From contig NW_026110541.1 of the NCBI RefSeq assembly GCF_024679095.1, positions 277,501-341,500 of the forward strand: 64,000 nt of DNA, in the 5' to 3' direction. A model generated the notes under the pieces. That model was not told the origin of the DNA, made no database searches, and worked only from the letters and a program-made list of their open reading frames with translations. Of the stretch, positions 1 to 12,260 are shown in pieces (the first letter of the stretch is position 1; every line of letters begins with the position of its first letter). Both the position numbers and the translations under genes were made by a program. The DNA is from Eriocheir sinensis (taxonomy: Eukaryota > Arthropoda > Malacostraca > Decapoda > Varunidae).

Positions 1-300
1 TTCCTATCTCCAGCTGATCCTACAGGAGGGCTTTCCTCCCTCTCCCTCTTCCTCCTCCTCCTCCTCCTCCCTTCTCTCCTCGTTATGTAATCCTTACCCT
101 TTCATATCCACATCCTCCTCCTGATCTGCCCATAACCCCCTTCACCTTTCATCCACTCCATTTATCCTTTCAACCTGGCAAGCTTCACGTCCCTTATCCT
201 CCAACCTCCTCTCTAAGACCAGAAGACGAGGAGGGAGAAGAAAGAGGTGAGAATATAAAGGGGAGCAACAGCAACATCTTGAGTCTATTCCTGTTCACAA
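1..300. other. Non-array flank, no gene seen
   Basis: Mixed-composition DNA, pyrimidine-rich in its first 200 bases, before the repeat arrays begin. I see no open frame with recognisable protein content and no RNA gene. It is probably intergenic or the edge of an array. Confidence 0.5.
51..71. repeat. (CTC)n trinucleotide microsatellite
   Basis: Seven uninterrupted CCT/CTC triplets inside a pyrimidine-rich stretch. Confidence 0.9.
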
Positions 301-310
301 TTATCCGAGG

Positions 311-329
311 TGTGTGTGTGTGAGTCGTA

Positions 330-365
<36 letters not shown>

Positions 366-374
366 ACACACACA
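311..374. repeat. (TG)n microsatellite with terminal (AC) switch
   Basis: Six TG dinucleotides, a short interruption, then about 16 TG dinucleotides to position 363, then an immediate switch to (AC)5. The TG-to-AC switch makes the 3' end self-complementary, so it can form a small hairpin. Confidence 0.92.
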
Positions 375-440
375 GCAAAGCAAGCTTGAACAACAGAGTG
401 AGTGGGTGTGGCAATGAGAAAGTGAGTAACACATTGATTA

Positions 441-451
441 GAGAAGAAGAG

Positions 452-511
<60 letters not shown>
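441..511. repeat. (GA)n microsatellite
   Basis: An almost pure GA dinucleotide run with two A insertions. It is a purine-only strand with potential to form H-DNA. Confidence 0.92.
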
Positions 512-515
<4 letters not shown>

Positions 516-599
516 CATTGTGCAGCATCATCATTCTGTGTGTGTCGTCTCAACCAGCTCTAGACTCATGCAATGTTCATTAAAAAAGACCATGGTATA
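512..599. other. Short unique spacer
   Basis: Mixed sequence between the GA microsatellite and the poly(A) array. No gene or site is recognised. Confidence 0.4.
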
Positions 600-783
600 T
601 ATAAAAAACAAAAAAAAACTAAGAAAAAATAAATAAAAAAAGCAAAAAAAACAAAAAAAAAGCAAAATCTCAAATAAAATCATCTCAGCATCAAAAAAAA
701 AAACAAACAAACAAAAAAACGACCAAAAAAAAAAACGACCAGAGCAAAAAAAAAAAATAAAAAAAAAAACGAACAGAGCAAAA

Positions 784-814
<31 letters not shown>

Positions 815-2040
815 TAATAAATATATAGAGCAAAAAAAATATATATATATATAAAAAACGAGCAAAAAATAAAAATAAACGCGACCAGAGCAAAAAAAAA
901 AAAAAAAAAACCACCAGAGAAAAAAAAAAAAACCCGAGTAAAAAATAAAAAAAAACGACCAGAGCAAAAAAAAAAAAAAAGAGCAAAAAAAATAAAAAAA
1001 CCAGAGCAAAAAATAAACAAGAGCAAAAAATAAAGAAATAAAAAGACCAGAGCAAAAAAATAATATATACACGAACAGAGCAAAAAAAAAAAAAAAAAAC
1101 GCCACCAGAAAAAAAAAAAAAAAAAAACACGGCCACAGCAAAAAAAACAACAAAAAAAAAAACAACAACACCACCAGAGCCAAAAAAAAAAAAAGACCAG
1201 ACCAAAATAAAAAAAACGACCAGAGCAAATAAAAAAAGACCAGTGCCAAAAAAACGACCAGAAAAAAAGAAAAAGACCAGAACAAAAAAAAGAAAAAAAA
1301 AAAAAAAACGACCAGAGCAAAAAACAAAAAAACAACAACACAAAAAAAAAAAGACCAGAGCAGACAAAAAAATTACGACCAGAGAAAAAAAAAACGACCA
1401 GAGCAAAAAAAAACCGACAAAGCAAAAAAAAAAAAAACGACCAGAGCAAAAAAACAAAAAATCCCACCAGAGCAAAAAAAAAAAGCAAAAAAAAAAAAAA
1501 CGACCAGAGCAAAAAAAAAAGACCAGAGCAAAAAATCAACACGACCAGAGCAAAAAAAAAAAAAAGACCAGAGCAAAAAACAAAACACGACCAGAGCAAA
1601 AAAAAAAAAAAAAGACCAGAGCAAATAAATAAAAACACGACCAGAGAAAAACAAAAAAAAAACACGACCAGAAAAAAAATACGACCAGTAAAAAAAACGA
1701 CCAGAGGAGAAAAAAAACGACCAGAGCAAAAAAAAAAAAAAAAACGACCAGAGCAAAAAAAAAAAACACGACCAGAGCAAAAAAAAAAAAAAAATACCAG
1801 AGCAAAAAAAAAAAAACAATAAACGCGACCACAGCAAAAAATAAATAAAAACACGACCAGAGCAAAAAAAAAAAAATACACGACCTGAGCAAAAAAAAAA
1901 AAAAAAAAAAAAAACACGACCAGCGCAAAAAAATAAAAAAAAAAAACCCGACCAGAGCAAAAAAAAAAAGACCACAAAAAAAAACAGCAAAAAAAAAAAA
2001 CCTATCAGACAAAAAAAAAAAAAAAAAAGTACGACCAGAG

Positions 2041-3320
2041 CAAAAAAAATAAATAGATAAATAAAAAACACTACCAAAGCAAAAAAAAAAAAAAAGAAGA
2101 CCAGAGCAAATCAAACAAACAAACCAACAAAAAAACGACCAAAAAAAAAAAAACGACCAGAGCAAAAATACAATAAAAACAATACGACCAGAGCAAAAAA
2201 AAAAAAAAACACGACCAGAGCAAAAAAAAAAAAAAAACGACCAGAGCAAAAAAAAAAAACAAAAAAAAAAACACGACCAGAGCAAAAAAAATAAAAAAAT
2301 ACGACCAGAGCACAAAAAAACACGACCAGAGCAAAAAAAAAAAAAAAAATAAACGACCATAGCAAAAAAAAAAAAAACACGACAAGACCAAAAAAAAAAG
2401 ACCAGAGCAAAAAAACAAAAAAAAATCCACGACCAGAGCAAAAAAAAAACCAGAGCAAAATAAACAAAAAAAACACGACCAGAGCAAAAAAAAAATAAAC
2501 GACCAGAGCAAAAAAAAAAAACACGAAAAAAAAAAACGATCAGAGCAAAAAAAATAAAAACGACCAGAGCAAAAAAAAGAGAGCAAAAACAAAAAAAAAA
2601 AACAAAAAAAAAAAAAAAAAAAAAAAAACCACAACAAAAAAAAAAAAAAAAAAAACACGACCAGTGCCCAAAAAAAACCGACCAGAGAAAAAAAAGAAAA
2701 AAGACCAGAGAAAAAAAAACCAAAAAAAAAGCGGAGAAAAAAAAACACGACCAGAGCAAAAAAAAAAAAAAAAAAAACACGACCAGAACAAAAAAAAAAA
2801 AAAAAAGACCAGAGCAGACAAAAAAAATTACGACCAGAGAAAAAAAAAAAACGACCCGAGCAAATAAAAAAAAAAATACCCGACAAGAGCAAAAAAAAAA
2901 AAAAAAAAAAAAAACACCAGAGCAAAAAACAACAAAAAAAACCCACCAGAGCAAAAAAAAAAAAAAAAAAAACGACCAGAGCAAAAAAAAAAAAAAACGA
3001 CCCGAGCAAAAAATAAAAAAAAAAAAAATAACGAACAGAGCAAAAAATAAAAATAAAACACGACCAAAGCAAAAAAAAAAAAAACCAGAGCAAAAAAAAA
3101 AACGACCAGAGCAAAAAAACAAAAAAAAAAAATAAAAACGACCATATAAAAAAAAAAAACACGACCAGAGCAAAAAAAAAAAAAAACACGACCAGAGCCA
3201 AAAAAAAAAAAACACGACCAGACCCAAAAAAAAAAAAAAGAAAAGAAAAAAAAGCACGACCAGAGCAAAAAAAAAAAAAAAACGATCAGAGCAAAAAAAA
3301 AAAAAAAAGAACGACCAGAG
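2041..3320 (+). repeat. Higher-order unit of the poly(A) array, copy 1
   Basis: It starts at a distinctive variant block (AAATAAATAGATAAATAAAA, then CACTACCAAAGC, then GAAGACCAGAGCAAATC and an A/C-rich tract with CAAACAAAC). The same ordered block starts again at 3321, so about 1.28 kb forms a unit containing many basic repeats. Confidence 0.7.
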
Positions 3321-4363
3321 CAAAAAAAATAAATAGATAAATAAAAAACACTACCAAAGCAAAAAAAAAAAAAGAAGACCAGAGCAAATCAAACAAACAA
3401 AAAAACAAAAAAACGACAAAAAAAAAATAAACGACCAGAGCAAAAATACAATAAAAACAATACGACCTGAGCAAAAATAAAAAAAAAGACCAGAGCAAAA
3501 GAAACAAACAAAAAAAACCCACCAAAACAAAAAAGAAACAAACAAAAAAAAAAACACCACCAGAGCAAAAATACAAAAAAAAAAAATACGACCAGAGCAC
3601 AAAAAAACACGACCAGAGCAAAAAAATTAAAAAATAAAAAAATAAACCACGACGAGGGCAGAAAAAAAAAAAAAAAAAACGACCAGAGCAAAAAAAAATT
3701 AAAAATAAAAATACGACCAGAGAAAAACAAAAACAAAAAAACACGATCAGAAAAAAAAAAATACACGACCAGAGAGAGAAAAAAAAACACGACCAGCGGA
3801 GAAAAAAAAAACACGACCAGAGCAAAAAAAAAACACGACCAGAGCAAAAAAAAAAAAAAACGAACAGAGAAAAAAAAAAAAAAAAACTACCAGAGCAAAA
3901 AAAAAAAAAAAAAAACGCGACCACAGCAGAAAAAAATTTAAACACGACCAGAGCCAAAAAAAAAAAAGACCAGAGCAAAAAACAATACACTACAATAGAA
4001 AAAAAAAACACGACCAGACAAAAAAATAAATAAAATAAACAAGAGAAAAAAAAAAAAAAAGACCAGAGCAAAAAAATAAAAAAAGACGAGCAAAAAAAAA
4101 AAAAAAACGATCAGAGAAAAAAAACGAACAGAAAAAAAAGCACGACCAGAGAGGAAAAAAAACGATCAGAGGAGAAAAAAAAAACACGACCAGTGCAAAA
4201 AAAACAAAATAAAAAGTCCAGAGCAAAAAAATTAAAAACACGACCAGAGCAAAAAATAAACAACCAAAGCAAAAAAAAAAAAAAAAAAACACCAGAGAAA
4301 AAAAAAAACACGACCAGAGCAAAAAAATAAATAGATCAGAGCAAAAAAAAAAAAAAAAAACAG
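3321..4363 (+). repeat. Higher-order unit of the poly(A) array, copy 2
   Basis: It begins with the same marker block as 2041 and ends where that block starts again at 4364. A second marker, CACGACGAGGGCAG, lies at 3648-3661 here and again at about 4698-4711, the same offset of about 1.04-1.05 kb. This confirms duplication of a long unit, not chance similarity of monomers. A degenerate further copy of the CAAACAAAC marker is near 6380. Confidence 0.7.
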
Positions 4364-6875
4364 CAAAAAAAATAAATAGATAAATAAAAAACACCACCAA
4401 AGCAAAAAAAAAAAAAGACGACCAGAGCAAATCAAACAAACAAACAAAAAAAAAACGACCAAAAAAAAAAAAAACGACCAGAGCAAAAATACAATAAAAA
4501 ACAATACGACCAGAGCAAAAAAAAAAAAAAAAAGACCAGAGCAAAAGAAACAAAAAAAAAACGACCAAAACAAAAAAGAAACAAACAAAAAAAAACGACC
4601 AGAGCAAAAATACAAAAAATAATACAATACGACCAGAGCAAAAATATAAAAAAAAAACACGACCAAAGCAAAAAAATAGAAAAATAAAAAATTAAACCAC
4701 GACGAGGGCAGAAAAGAAAAAAAAACACGACCAGAGCAAAAAAAAAAAAAAAATACACGACCAGAGCAAAAACAAAAAACAAAATAAAAAACAACAACAA
4801 AACGATCAGAGAAAAAAAAAAAAAAAAAAAATACCAGACCCCCCCCCAAAAAAAAAGCCCAGGGCAAAAAAAAAAAATTTAAAACACGAACAGTGCCAAC
4901 AAAAAACGACCAGAGAAAAAAATAGAAAGACCAGACCAAAAAAAAAAAAAATAAAAAAACAAAAAAAAAAATAGCGTATAAAAAAAAACACGACCAGAGC
5001 AAAAATACAAACAAAAACAACAACACGACCAGAACAAAATAAAAAAAAAAATACGACCAGAGCAGACAAAAAAAAATTACAACCAGAAAAAAAAAAAAAC
5101 GACCAGAGCAAAAAAAAAAAAAAACCGACAAAGCAAAAAAAAAAAAAAAAAAAAAAAAAACAGCAAAAAACAAAAAAAAAACAAAAAAAATAACGACCAG
5201 AGCAAAAAAAGAAAACACGACCAGAGCAAAAAAAAATAAAAAAAAAACACGACCAGAGCAAAAAAAAAAAAAACGACCAGAGAAAAAAAAAAAAAAAGAC
5301 AAAAAAAAAAAAAACAAGACCAGAGAAAAAAAAAAACAAAAAAACACGACCAGAGAAAAAAAGAACCACGACCAGAGCAAAAAAAAAAAAAAAAACACGA
5401 CCAGAGCAAAAAAAAAAACGACCAGAGCAAAAAAAAAAAAACACGACCAGAGCAAAAAAAAAAAAACCAGAGCAAAAAAAAAAAAAAAAAAAACCAAGCA
5501 AAAAAAAATAAACCACCATAGCAAAAAAAAAAAACACCACCATTGCAAAAAAAAAAACACGACCAGAGCAAAAAAAAAAATAAACCAGAGCAAAAAACAA
5601 AAAAACAAAACACGACCAGAGCAAAAAAAAAAAAAAAATACCACGACCAGAGCAAAAAAAAAAAAAAAAGACCAGAGAAAAATAAAATAAAAAGCGAGCA
5701 AAAAAAATAAATAACGACCAGAGCAAAAAAAAAAAAAAAACGACCAGAGCAAAAAAAAAATTTAAAAAAGACGAGAGCAAAAAAAAAAAAAAAACACGAC
5801 TAGAGCAAAAAATAAAAAAAAAAAGCGACCAGAGCAAAAAAAAAAAAGAACAAAAAAAACACGACCAGAGCAAAAAAAAAAAAAAAAAACACGACCAGAG
5901 CAAAAAAAAAAAAAAAACACGACCAGAGAAAAAAATAATACGACCAGAGCATAGAAAAAAGACCAAAGCAAAAAAAAAAAAAAGACCAGAGCAAAAAAAT
6001 ACAAAACACGACCAGAGGAAAGAAAAAATAATTAAACCACCAGAGAAAAAAAAATAAACACGACCAGAGCAAAAAAAAAAAAAAAAACACGACCAGAGCA
6101 AAAAAAAAAAAAAACGACCAGACAAAAAAAAAAAAATAAAAAGCGACCCGAGCAAAAAAAAAAAAAAAACCACCAGAGCAAAATAAAAAATAAATACGAC
6201 CAGAGCAAAAAAAAAAAAAAAAAACCACGCCCAGAGCAAAAAAAAAAAAAAAAAAACAATGACCAGAGCAAAAAAAAAAAAAAAAAGAACACCGCAAAAC
6301 AAAAAAAAAGACCAGAGCAAAAAAAAATAAAAAAAAAATAAAAACACTACCAGAGAAAAAAAAAAAAAAAAGACCAAAGCAAAACAAACAAACTAACCAA
6401 CAAAAAAAACCACCAGAGCAAAAAACAAAAGCAAAAAAAAACAACACGACCAGAGCAAAAAAACAATACGACCAGAGCAAAAAAAAAAAAAAAAAAAAGA
6501 CCAAAGCAAAATAAAAAAAAATAGAAAAAAAAAAAAACAACGAAAGCAAAAAAGAAAAAAAAAACACAACCAGAGCAAAAAAAAAAAAACGACACGAGCA
6601 AAAAAAAAAACAAAAACAAAAAAAAAAACGACATGAGCAAAAAAAAAAAAAAAACACCAAAAACAAAAAAAAAAAAAAAAAAAACTACCATATTAAAAAA
6701 AAAAAAAATAAAAAACTACAAGTGAAAAAAAAAACAAAAAACGACCAGAGCAAAAAAACAAACAAAAAACAACAACGACCAGAGCAAAAAAAAATAATTA
6801 AATAAATAAACACGACCAGAGCAAAAAAACAAAAAAAACACGACCAGAGCAAAAAAAAAAAAAATACACGACCAG

Positions 6876-6910
<35 letters not shown>

Positions 6911-7006
6911 GACCAGAGCAAAAAAAAAAGCACGACCAGAGCAAAAAAAAAAAAAAAAAACGAAAAAAAAAAAAAGATCAAAAAAAAAAATAAAAAAACC
7001 GACCAG

Positions 7007-7041
<35 letters not shown>

Positions 7042-7310
7042 AACGACCAGAGCAAAAAAAAACAAAAAACAACAACACGACCAGAGCAAAAAATACAAAT
7101 ACAAATAAAACACGACAGACCAAAAAAAACAAAAAAAAACGACGAGGAAAAAAAAACAACCCGACAAGAGCAAAAACAAAAAAGCAAAAAAAAAAAAAAA
7201 AAAAAAAAAAGACCAAAAAAAAAAAAAAATAAAAAAAAACGACAAGAGCAAAAAAAAAAAAACAAAAAAAAAAAACAAAACAAATCACCAGAGCAAAAAA
7301 AAAAAAAAAA

Positions 7311-7860
7311 AGAAAAAGACGACCAAGCAAAACAAAAAAAGACGACCAAAGAAAAAAAAAAAACGAAGAAGAAGACGACCAGAAAAAAAACGACGAAAAA
7401 AAAAAAACGACCAGAAGCAAAGAAAAAAAAAAACGAAGAGCAAAAAAGAACGACGAAAAAAGACGACGAAAAAAGACGAAAAAAGAAGACTAAAAGAAGA
7501 TGAAAAAAAAAGAAAACGAAAAAAAGACAAATACGACGACAAAAAGAAGACGACAAATAAAAGACGACAGAGAAGAAAAAAAAGAAGAAGAAAACCAAGA
7601 AAACGACAAGGAGACGAAAAAAAGACGAAAGAAAAAAAGAAGAGCTCGAAAAGAAGACGAAAAAAGACGAAGACCAGAGAAGAAGAAGAACTCGAAGAAA
7701 GAAGACGAAAAAGAAGAACGAAGATGAAGACAGACGAAGATGAAGACGAAGACGACGAAGAAGAAGACGTGAAGAAGACAAAGAAGAAGACGAAGAGAAT
7801 ATACGACGAAGAAGACGAAAAGAAGACGAAGAAGAAGATGAAAAAAAAGATGAAAGAAGG
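7311..7860 (+). repeat. GAA/GAC purine-rich degenerate repeat
   Basis: The plus strand is almost entirely A and G with regular C, built from GAA, GAC, AAGACGA and GAAGAAGAC units. CGACCAG cores of the preceding array persist at the left edge, and GATGCTGACC monomers of the next array begin to appear at the right edge. Open frames here give Lys/Glu/Asp/Arg-rich low-complexity peptides with no other content, so I do not call a gene. Confidence 0.8.
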
Positions 7861-9945
7861 TGGGATGCTGACCCTTGACGAACGAAAAACTGAAGAAGAT
7901 AGGATGCTGACCTTGAAGAAGACGACTGTCTGGGTGGGATGCTGACCTTGGCTTAACTGTCTAGAAGTGGGATGCTGACCTTGGCTTAACTGTCTGGGTG
8001 GGATGCTGACCTTGGCTTAACTGTCTTGGGTGGGATGCTGACCTTGGCAAGAACTGTCTGGGTGGGATGCTGACCTTGGCAACTGTCTGGGTGGGATGCT
8101 GACCTTGGCAACTGTCTGGGTGGGATGCTGACCTTGGCTTAACTGTCTGGGTGGGATGCTGACCTTGGCTTAACTGTCTGGGTGGGATGCTGACCTTGGC
8201 TTAACTGTCTGGGTGGGATGCTGACCTTGGCTTAACTGTCTGGGTGGGATGCTGACCTTGGCTTAACTGTCTGGGTGGGATGCTGACCTTGGCTTAACTG
8301 TCTGGGTGGGATGCTGACCTTGGCCCAACTGTCTGGGTGGGATGCTGACCTTGGCTTAACTGTCTGGGTGGGATGCTGACCTTGGCTTAACTGTCTGGGT
8401 GGGATGCTGACCTTGGCTTAACTGTCTGGGTGGGATGCTGACCTTGGCTTAACTGTCTGGGTGGGATGCTGACCTTGGCTTAACTGTCTGGGTGGGATGC
8501 TGACCTTGGCTTAACTGTCTGGGTGGGATGCTGACCTTGGCTTACTTATCTGGGTGGGATGCTGACCATGGTTTAATTGTCTGGGTGGGATGCTGACGTT
8601 TGCTTATATGTCTGGATGGGATGCTGACCTTGGCTTAACTGTCGGGGTGGGATGCTGACCTTGGCTTAACTGTCTGGGTGGGATGCTGACCTTGGCTTAA
8701 TTGTCTGGGTGGGATGCTGACCTTGGCTTAACTGTCTGGGTGGGATGCTGACCTTGGCTTATCTGTCTGGGTGGGATGCTGACCTTGGCTTATCTGTCTG
8801 GGTGGGATGCTGACCTTGGCTTAACTGTCTGGGTGGGATGCTGACCTTGGCTTAACTGTCTGGGTGGGATGCTGACCTTGGCTTAACTGTCTGGGTGGGA
8901 TGCTGACCTTAACTTATCTGTCTGGGTGAAATGCTGACCTTGGCTTAACTGTCTGGGTGGGATGCGGACCTTGGGTTTTATGTCCGGGTGGGATGCTGAC
9001 CTTGGCTTAACTGTCTGGGTGGGATGCTGACCTTGGCTTAATTGTCTGGGTGGGATGCTGACCTTGGCTTAACTGTCTGGGTGGGATGCTGACCTTGGCT
9101 TATATGTCCAGGTGCGATGCTGACCTTGGCTTAACTGTCTGGGTGGGATGCTGACCTAGGCATAACAGTCAGGGTGGGATGCTGACCTTAACTGTCTGGG
9201 TGGGATGCTGACCTTGGCTTATATGTCCAGGTGCGATGCTGACTTGGCTCAACTGTCTGGGTGGGATGCTGACCTTGGCTTAACTGTCTGGGTGGGATGC
9301 TGACCTTGGCTTAACTGTCTGGGTGGGATGCTGACCTTTGCTTAACTGTCTGGGTGCGATGCTGACCTTGGCTTAACTATCGGGTTGTGATGCTGACCTT
9401 GGCTTAAATGTATGGGTGGTATGCTGACCTTGGCTTATTTATCTAGGTGGGATGCTGACCATGGTTTAACTGTGCCTGGGTGGGATGCTGACGTTGCTTA
9501 TATGGCCGGGTGCGATGCTGACCTTGGCTTAACTGTCAGGGTGGGATGCTGACCTTGGCTTAAATGTCGGGGTGGGATGCTGACCTTGGCAACAACTGTC
9601 TGGGTGGGATGCTGACCTTGGTGGGATGCTGACCTTGGCTTAACTGTCAGGGTGGGATGCTGAGAAACTGTCAGGGTGGGATGCTGACCTTGGCTAACTG
9701 TCAGGGTGGGATGCTGACCTTGGCTTAACTGTCGTGGGATGCTGACCGGCTTAACTGTCTGGGTGGGATGCTGACCTGTCTGGGATGCTGACCTTGGATT
9801 AAATGTCGGGTGGGCTGACCTTGGACTGTCTTGAATACTGATGCCTGGATGGGATGCTGACCTTTGTAACTATCGGGTGGGATGCTGACTTTGTCTTAAA
9901 TGTTCGGGTGGGATGCTGACCTTGGATTAACTGTCTGGGTGGGCA
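7861..9945 (+). repeat. 31-bp minisatellite (GGGTGGGATGCTGACC unit)
   Basis: The unit is GGGTGGGATGCTGACC followed by TTGGCTTAACTGTCT, 31 bp in total, repeated head to tail for about 2.1 kb (some 65 copies). Units between about 8100 and 8540 are nearly identical. Units after about 9350 carry many substitutions, short deletions and truncated copies. A few 29-bp units lack two bases of CTTAAC. The unit is not a multiple of three and contains stops, so no frame stays open through it. Confidence 0.95.
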
Positions 9946-10725
9946 GGAGGAGGCTGCAGCTGGGGTTGTGTGAGAGGGAAAGGAAGGCGGCGGCGGGGAG
10001 ACGTGCTACGGACAGGAGGAGGCGGCGGCTCGTGAGACGTGCGAGTGACAGGATGAGGCAGCGGCAGGGGAGACAAAGCGAGGACAGGAACAAGTTGTGG
10101 CGGGGAGACTTGCGAGGAACAGGAACAAGTTGTGGAAGGAAACTTGCGAGGACAGGAATAAGTTGTGGCGAGGGAGACGTGCGAGGGACAGGAGGAGAGC
10201 ACAAGCAGGGAGACGATGCGAGGGACAGGAGGAGGCACCGGCAGGGGGAGACGTGCGAGGGACAGAGAAGGCGGCGTCGAGGAAGACGTGCGAGGACCTG
10301 AGAATGCGGCGGCAGGGGAGACGTGCGAAGGACAGGAGAAGGTGGGCGAGTTATGCGTGCGAGGGACAGGAGAAGGTGGGCGGGTAATGCGTGCGAGGGA
10401 CAGGAGGAGGCGGCGCTGGGGGAGACGTGCGAGTTAGAGGAGGAGAGCATCGGCGGGGGAGACGTGCGAGGGACAGGAGAAGGCGGCGGCGGGGGAGACG
10501 TGCGAGGGACAGGAGAAGGTGGGCGGGTAATGCGTGCGAGGGACAGGAGGAGGCGGGCGCTGGGGGAGACGTGTGAGGGACTGGAGAAGATTAGCGGGGA
10601 AGGCCATCTAGGGGAAAAGAAGGTGGGCAGGGAAGGATTGAGAGGGACAGGAGGAGGCTGCGGCGGGGAAGACCTGCGAGGGACTTGGCAGAGGTGTGCA
10701 GGGGAAAGTGGGAGCCAGTGTGGGG
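9946..10725 (+). repeat. G-rich 36-bp minisatellite, subfamily A
   Basis: Units resemble ACAGGAGGAGGCGGCGG, then CGGGGGAGACGTGCGAGGG, about 36 bp. The diagnostic segment is GGGGGAGACGTGCGAG. Copies vary by many one-base insertions and deletions. The plus strand is G/A-rich with clustered GG and GGG tracts. Confidence 0.85.
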
Positions 10726-12260
10726 AGTGACATGCAGTGGGGAGCCGGTGGCCAGGGGTGGCGTGCTGAGGGAGAAGTGGGGAGCCAGTGTGGGGGTGGC
10801 ATCTGAGGGGAGTAGAGACCGGTGGTGAGGGGTGTCGTGCGGTAGAACTGAGGCGAGAGGTGGCAATGCAATGGAAAAGCCGGGTGGCGAGGGTGGCGTG
10901 CGAGGGAAGTAGGAGCCGGTGGTGGGGTGGCATGCGAGGGAAATGGGAGCCGGTGTGGGAGTGGCATGTCTGAGGAGAATGGAGCCAGTGGCAGGGGTGG
11001 CATGCGAGGGAGAAATGAGGAGCCGAGTGGTGGGGAATTAGCGTCTGAGAAAATGCAAGAGCCAGTGTGAAATTGGCATGCTGAGGAAAGTAGGAGCCAG
11101 TGGCAGGGGAGTGGCGCCTGAGGGAAGTAAAGACCAGTGGCAGGGAATTGGCATCACGAGGGAGAAATGGGAACCAGTGGCGGGGGTGTGATCTGCAGTA
11201 AAGTAGGCCAGTTGGTGGGGTGGCATGCGAGGAAGTAAGAACCAGTGGTGGGGTTGGCTTGTCTGTAGGGGACGTAGACCAGTGGCCAGGTGTGGCATCT
11301 GAGGGAAGTAAGAGCCAGTGGTGGAATTGGCATGCGAGGAAAGTGGGAGCCAGTGTGGCAGGAGTGTGTGTCTGAGGGAGAAATGGAGCCAGTGGTGGGG
11401 TGGCATCTGAGGGGAAGTAGGGCCGGTGGCGGGGGTGTGTCTGAGGGAGAGTGGGAGCCAGTGTGGGGTGGCATGTCTGAGGAATGGAGCCAGTGGCAGA
11501 ATTTGGCTGATGCAGAGAATGGGAGCCAGTGGCAGGGGTGGCCGATGCGAGGAAAGTAGGGCCGGTGGCAGGGGTGGCATGCGAGAAGTAGGAGCCAGTG
11601 GGGTGTATGCAGGGTGGTATGAAATGGGAGCCAGTGTGAAAGTGTGTCTGAGGAGAAGCTGAGACAGTGGTGGGGGTGGCATGCAGGGAAGTAAAGACCA
11701 GTGGTGGAGTGGTATGCATGAGGGGAAGTAGGAGCCAGTGGCAGAGGGTGGCATGTCTGTGAGAATGATGGCGGTGTATGCAGTGAGCCAGTGTGGGGTG
11801 TGACATCGAGGGAATGGGAGCCAGTGTGAGGGTGTGGCCTGCAGGGAGAGGAGGAGAGGCCGGTGTGAGAGAGAGGGTGGCGATGGGAGGGACAGGGAGG
11901 AAGCGGTGGCAGGGGGTGGCGTGCGAGGCCGGAGCCAGTTACAGATGTGGCGTTGAGGTAGAACCAGTGGCAGGGGGTGTGACCTGGGAGGGACATGGAG
12001 GAAGCGGTGGCAGGGGTGGCGTCACGAGTTACAGTAGGGAGGCAGTGGCAGGGGTGGCATGGGAGGGATGGGGAGCCAGTGGCAGAGGTGGCATGCGAGG
12101 GGAATGTAGACCGGTGGCAGGGAATTTGGCATGCGAGGAAAGTAGGAGCCAGTGGCAGGGGTGGCGATGCGAGGAAAGTAGAGCCAGTGGCCGGGGGTGG
12201 CATGCGAGAGAAGTGGAGCCAGTGGCAGGGGGGTGGCGTGCTGAGGGAGAGAGGAGGAGG
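10726..12260 (+). repeat. G-rich 35-bp minisatellite, subfamily B
   Basis: Units resemble GGAGCCAGTGGCAGGGG, then TGGCATGCGAGGGAAGTA, about 35 bp. The diagnostic segment is GGAGCCAGTGG, which replaces GGAGGAGGCGG of subfamily A, and GAAGTAG replaces GACAGG. It is the same basic frame (G-rich half, then TGGCNTGCGAG). Minus-strand open frames, including one of more than 600 codons over 9896-11806, are Pro/His/Ser/Thr-rich repeat translations and are not called. Confidence 0.85.

Larger units (their letters stand above)
600..7310 (+). repeat. Poly(A)/CACGACCAGAGC tandem array (6.7 kb)
   Basis: The plus strand is a head-to-tail array of A-runs (mostly 8-20 bases) separated by a core whose best form is CACGACCAGAGC. 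Common variants are AAGACCAGAGC, CGACCAGAG, CCACCAGAGC and CGACCAAAGC. The average unit is a little over 20 bp, and its length varies mainly through the A-run. All well-preserved cores point the same way. T is very rare on this strand. Minus-strand open frames here read as Phe/Leu/Val/Ser/Gly/Arg repeats because poly(T) encodes Phe and the core contributes ALVV, CSGR or LLWS according to frame. They have no start context or domain and are not genes. I do not recognise this as a named satellite. Homopolymer lengths are probably unreliable in any long-read assembly. Confidence 0.9.

Noticed and set aside
531..7278. Long minus-strand open frames rich in Phe, Leu, Val, Cys and Ser (up to nearly 600 codons)
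   Set aside because: They are translations of poly(T) and the CTCTGGTCG core. They exist in several frames at once, have no domain and depend on homopolymer lengths.
7500..7945. Lys/Glu/Asp-rich plus-strand frames as a possible charged nuclear protein
   Set aside because: Composition follows directly from GAA/GAC repeats and the frame runs into the 31-bp minisatellite.
7861..9945. CRISPR-like array (regular 31-bp repeats)
   Set aside because: Repeats are contiguous with no unique spacers, and the context is eukaryotic.
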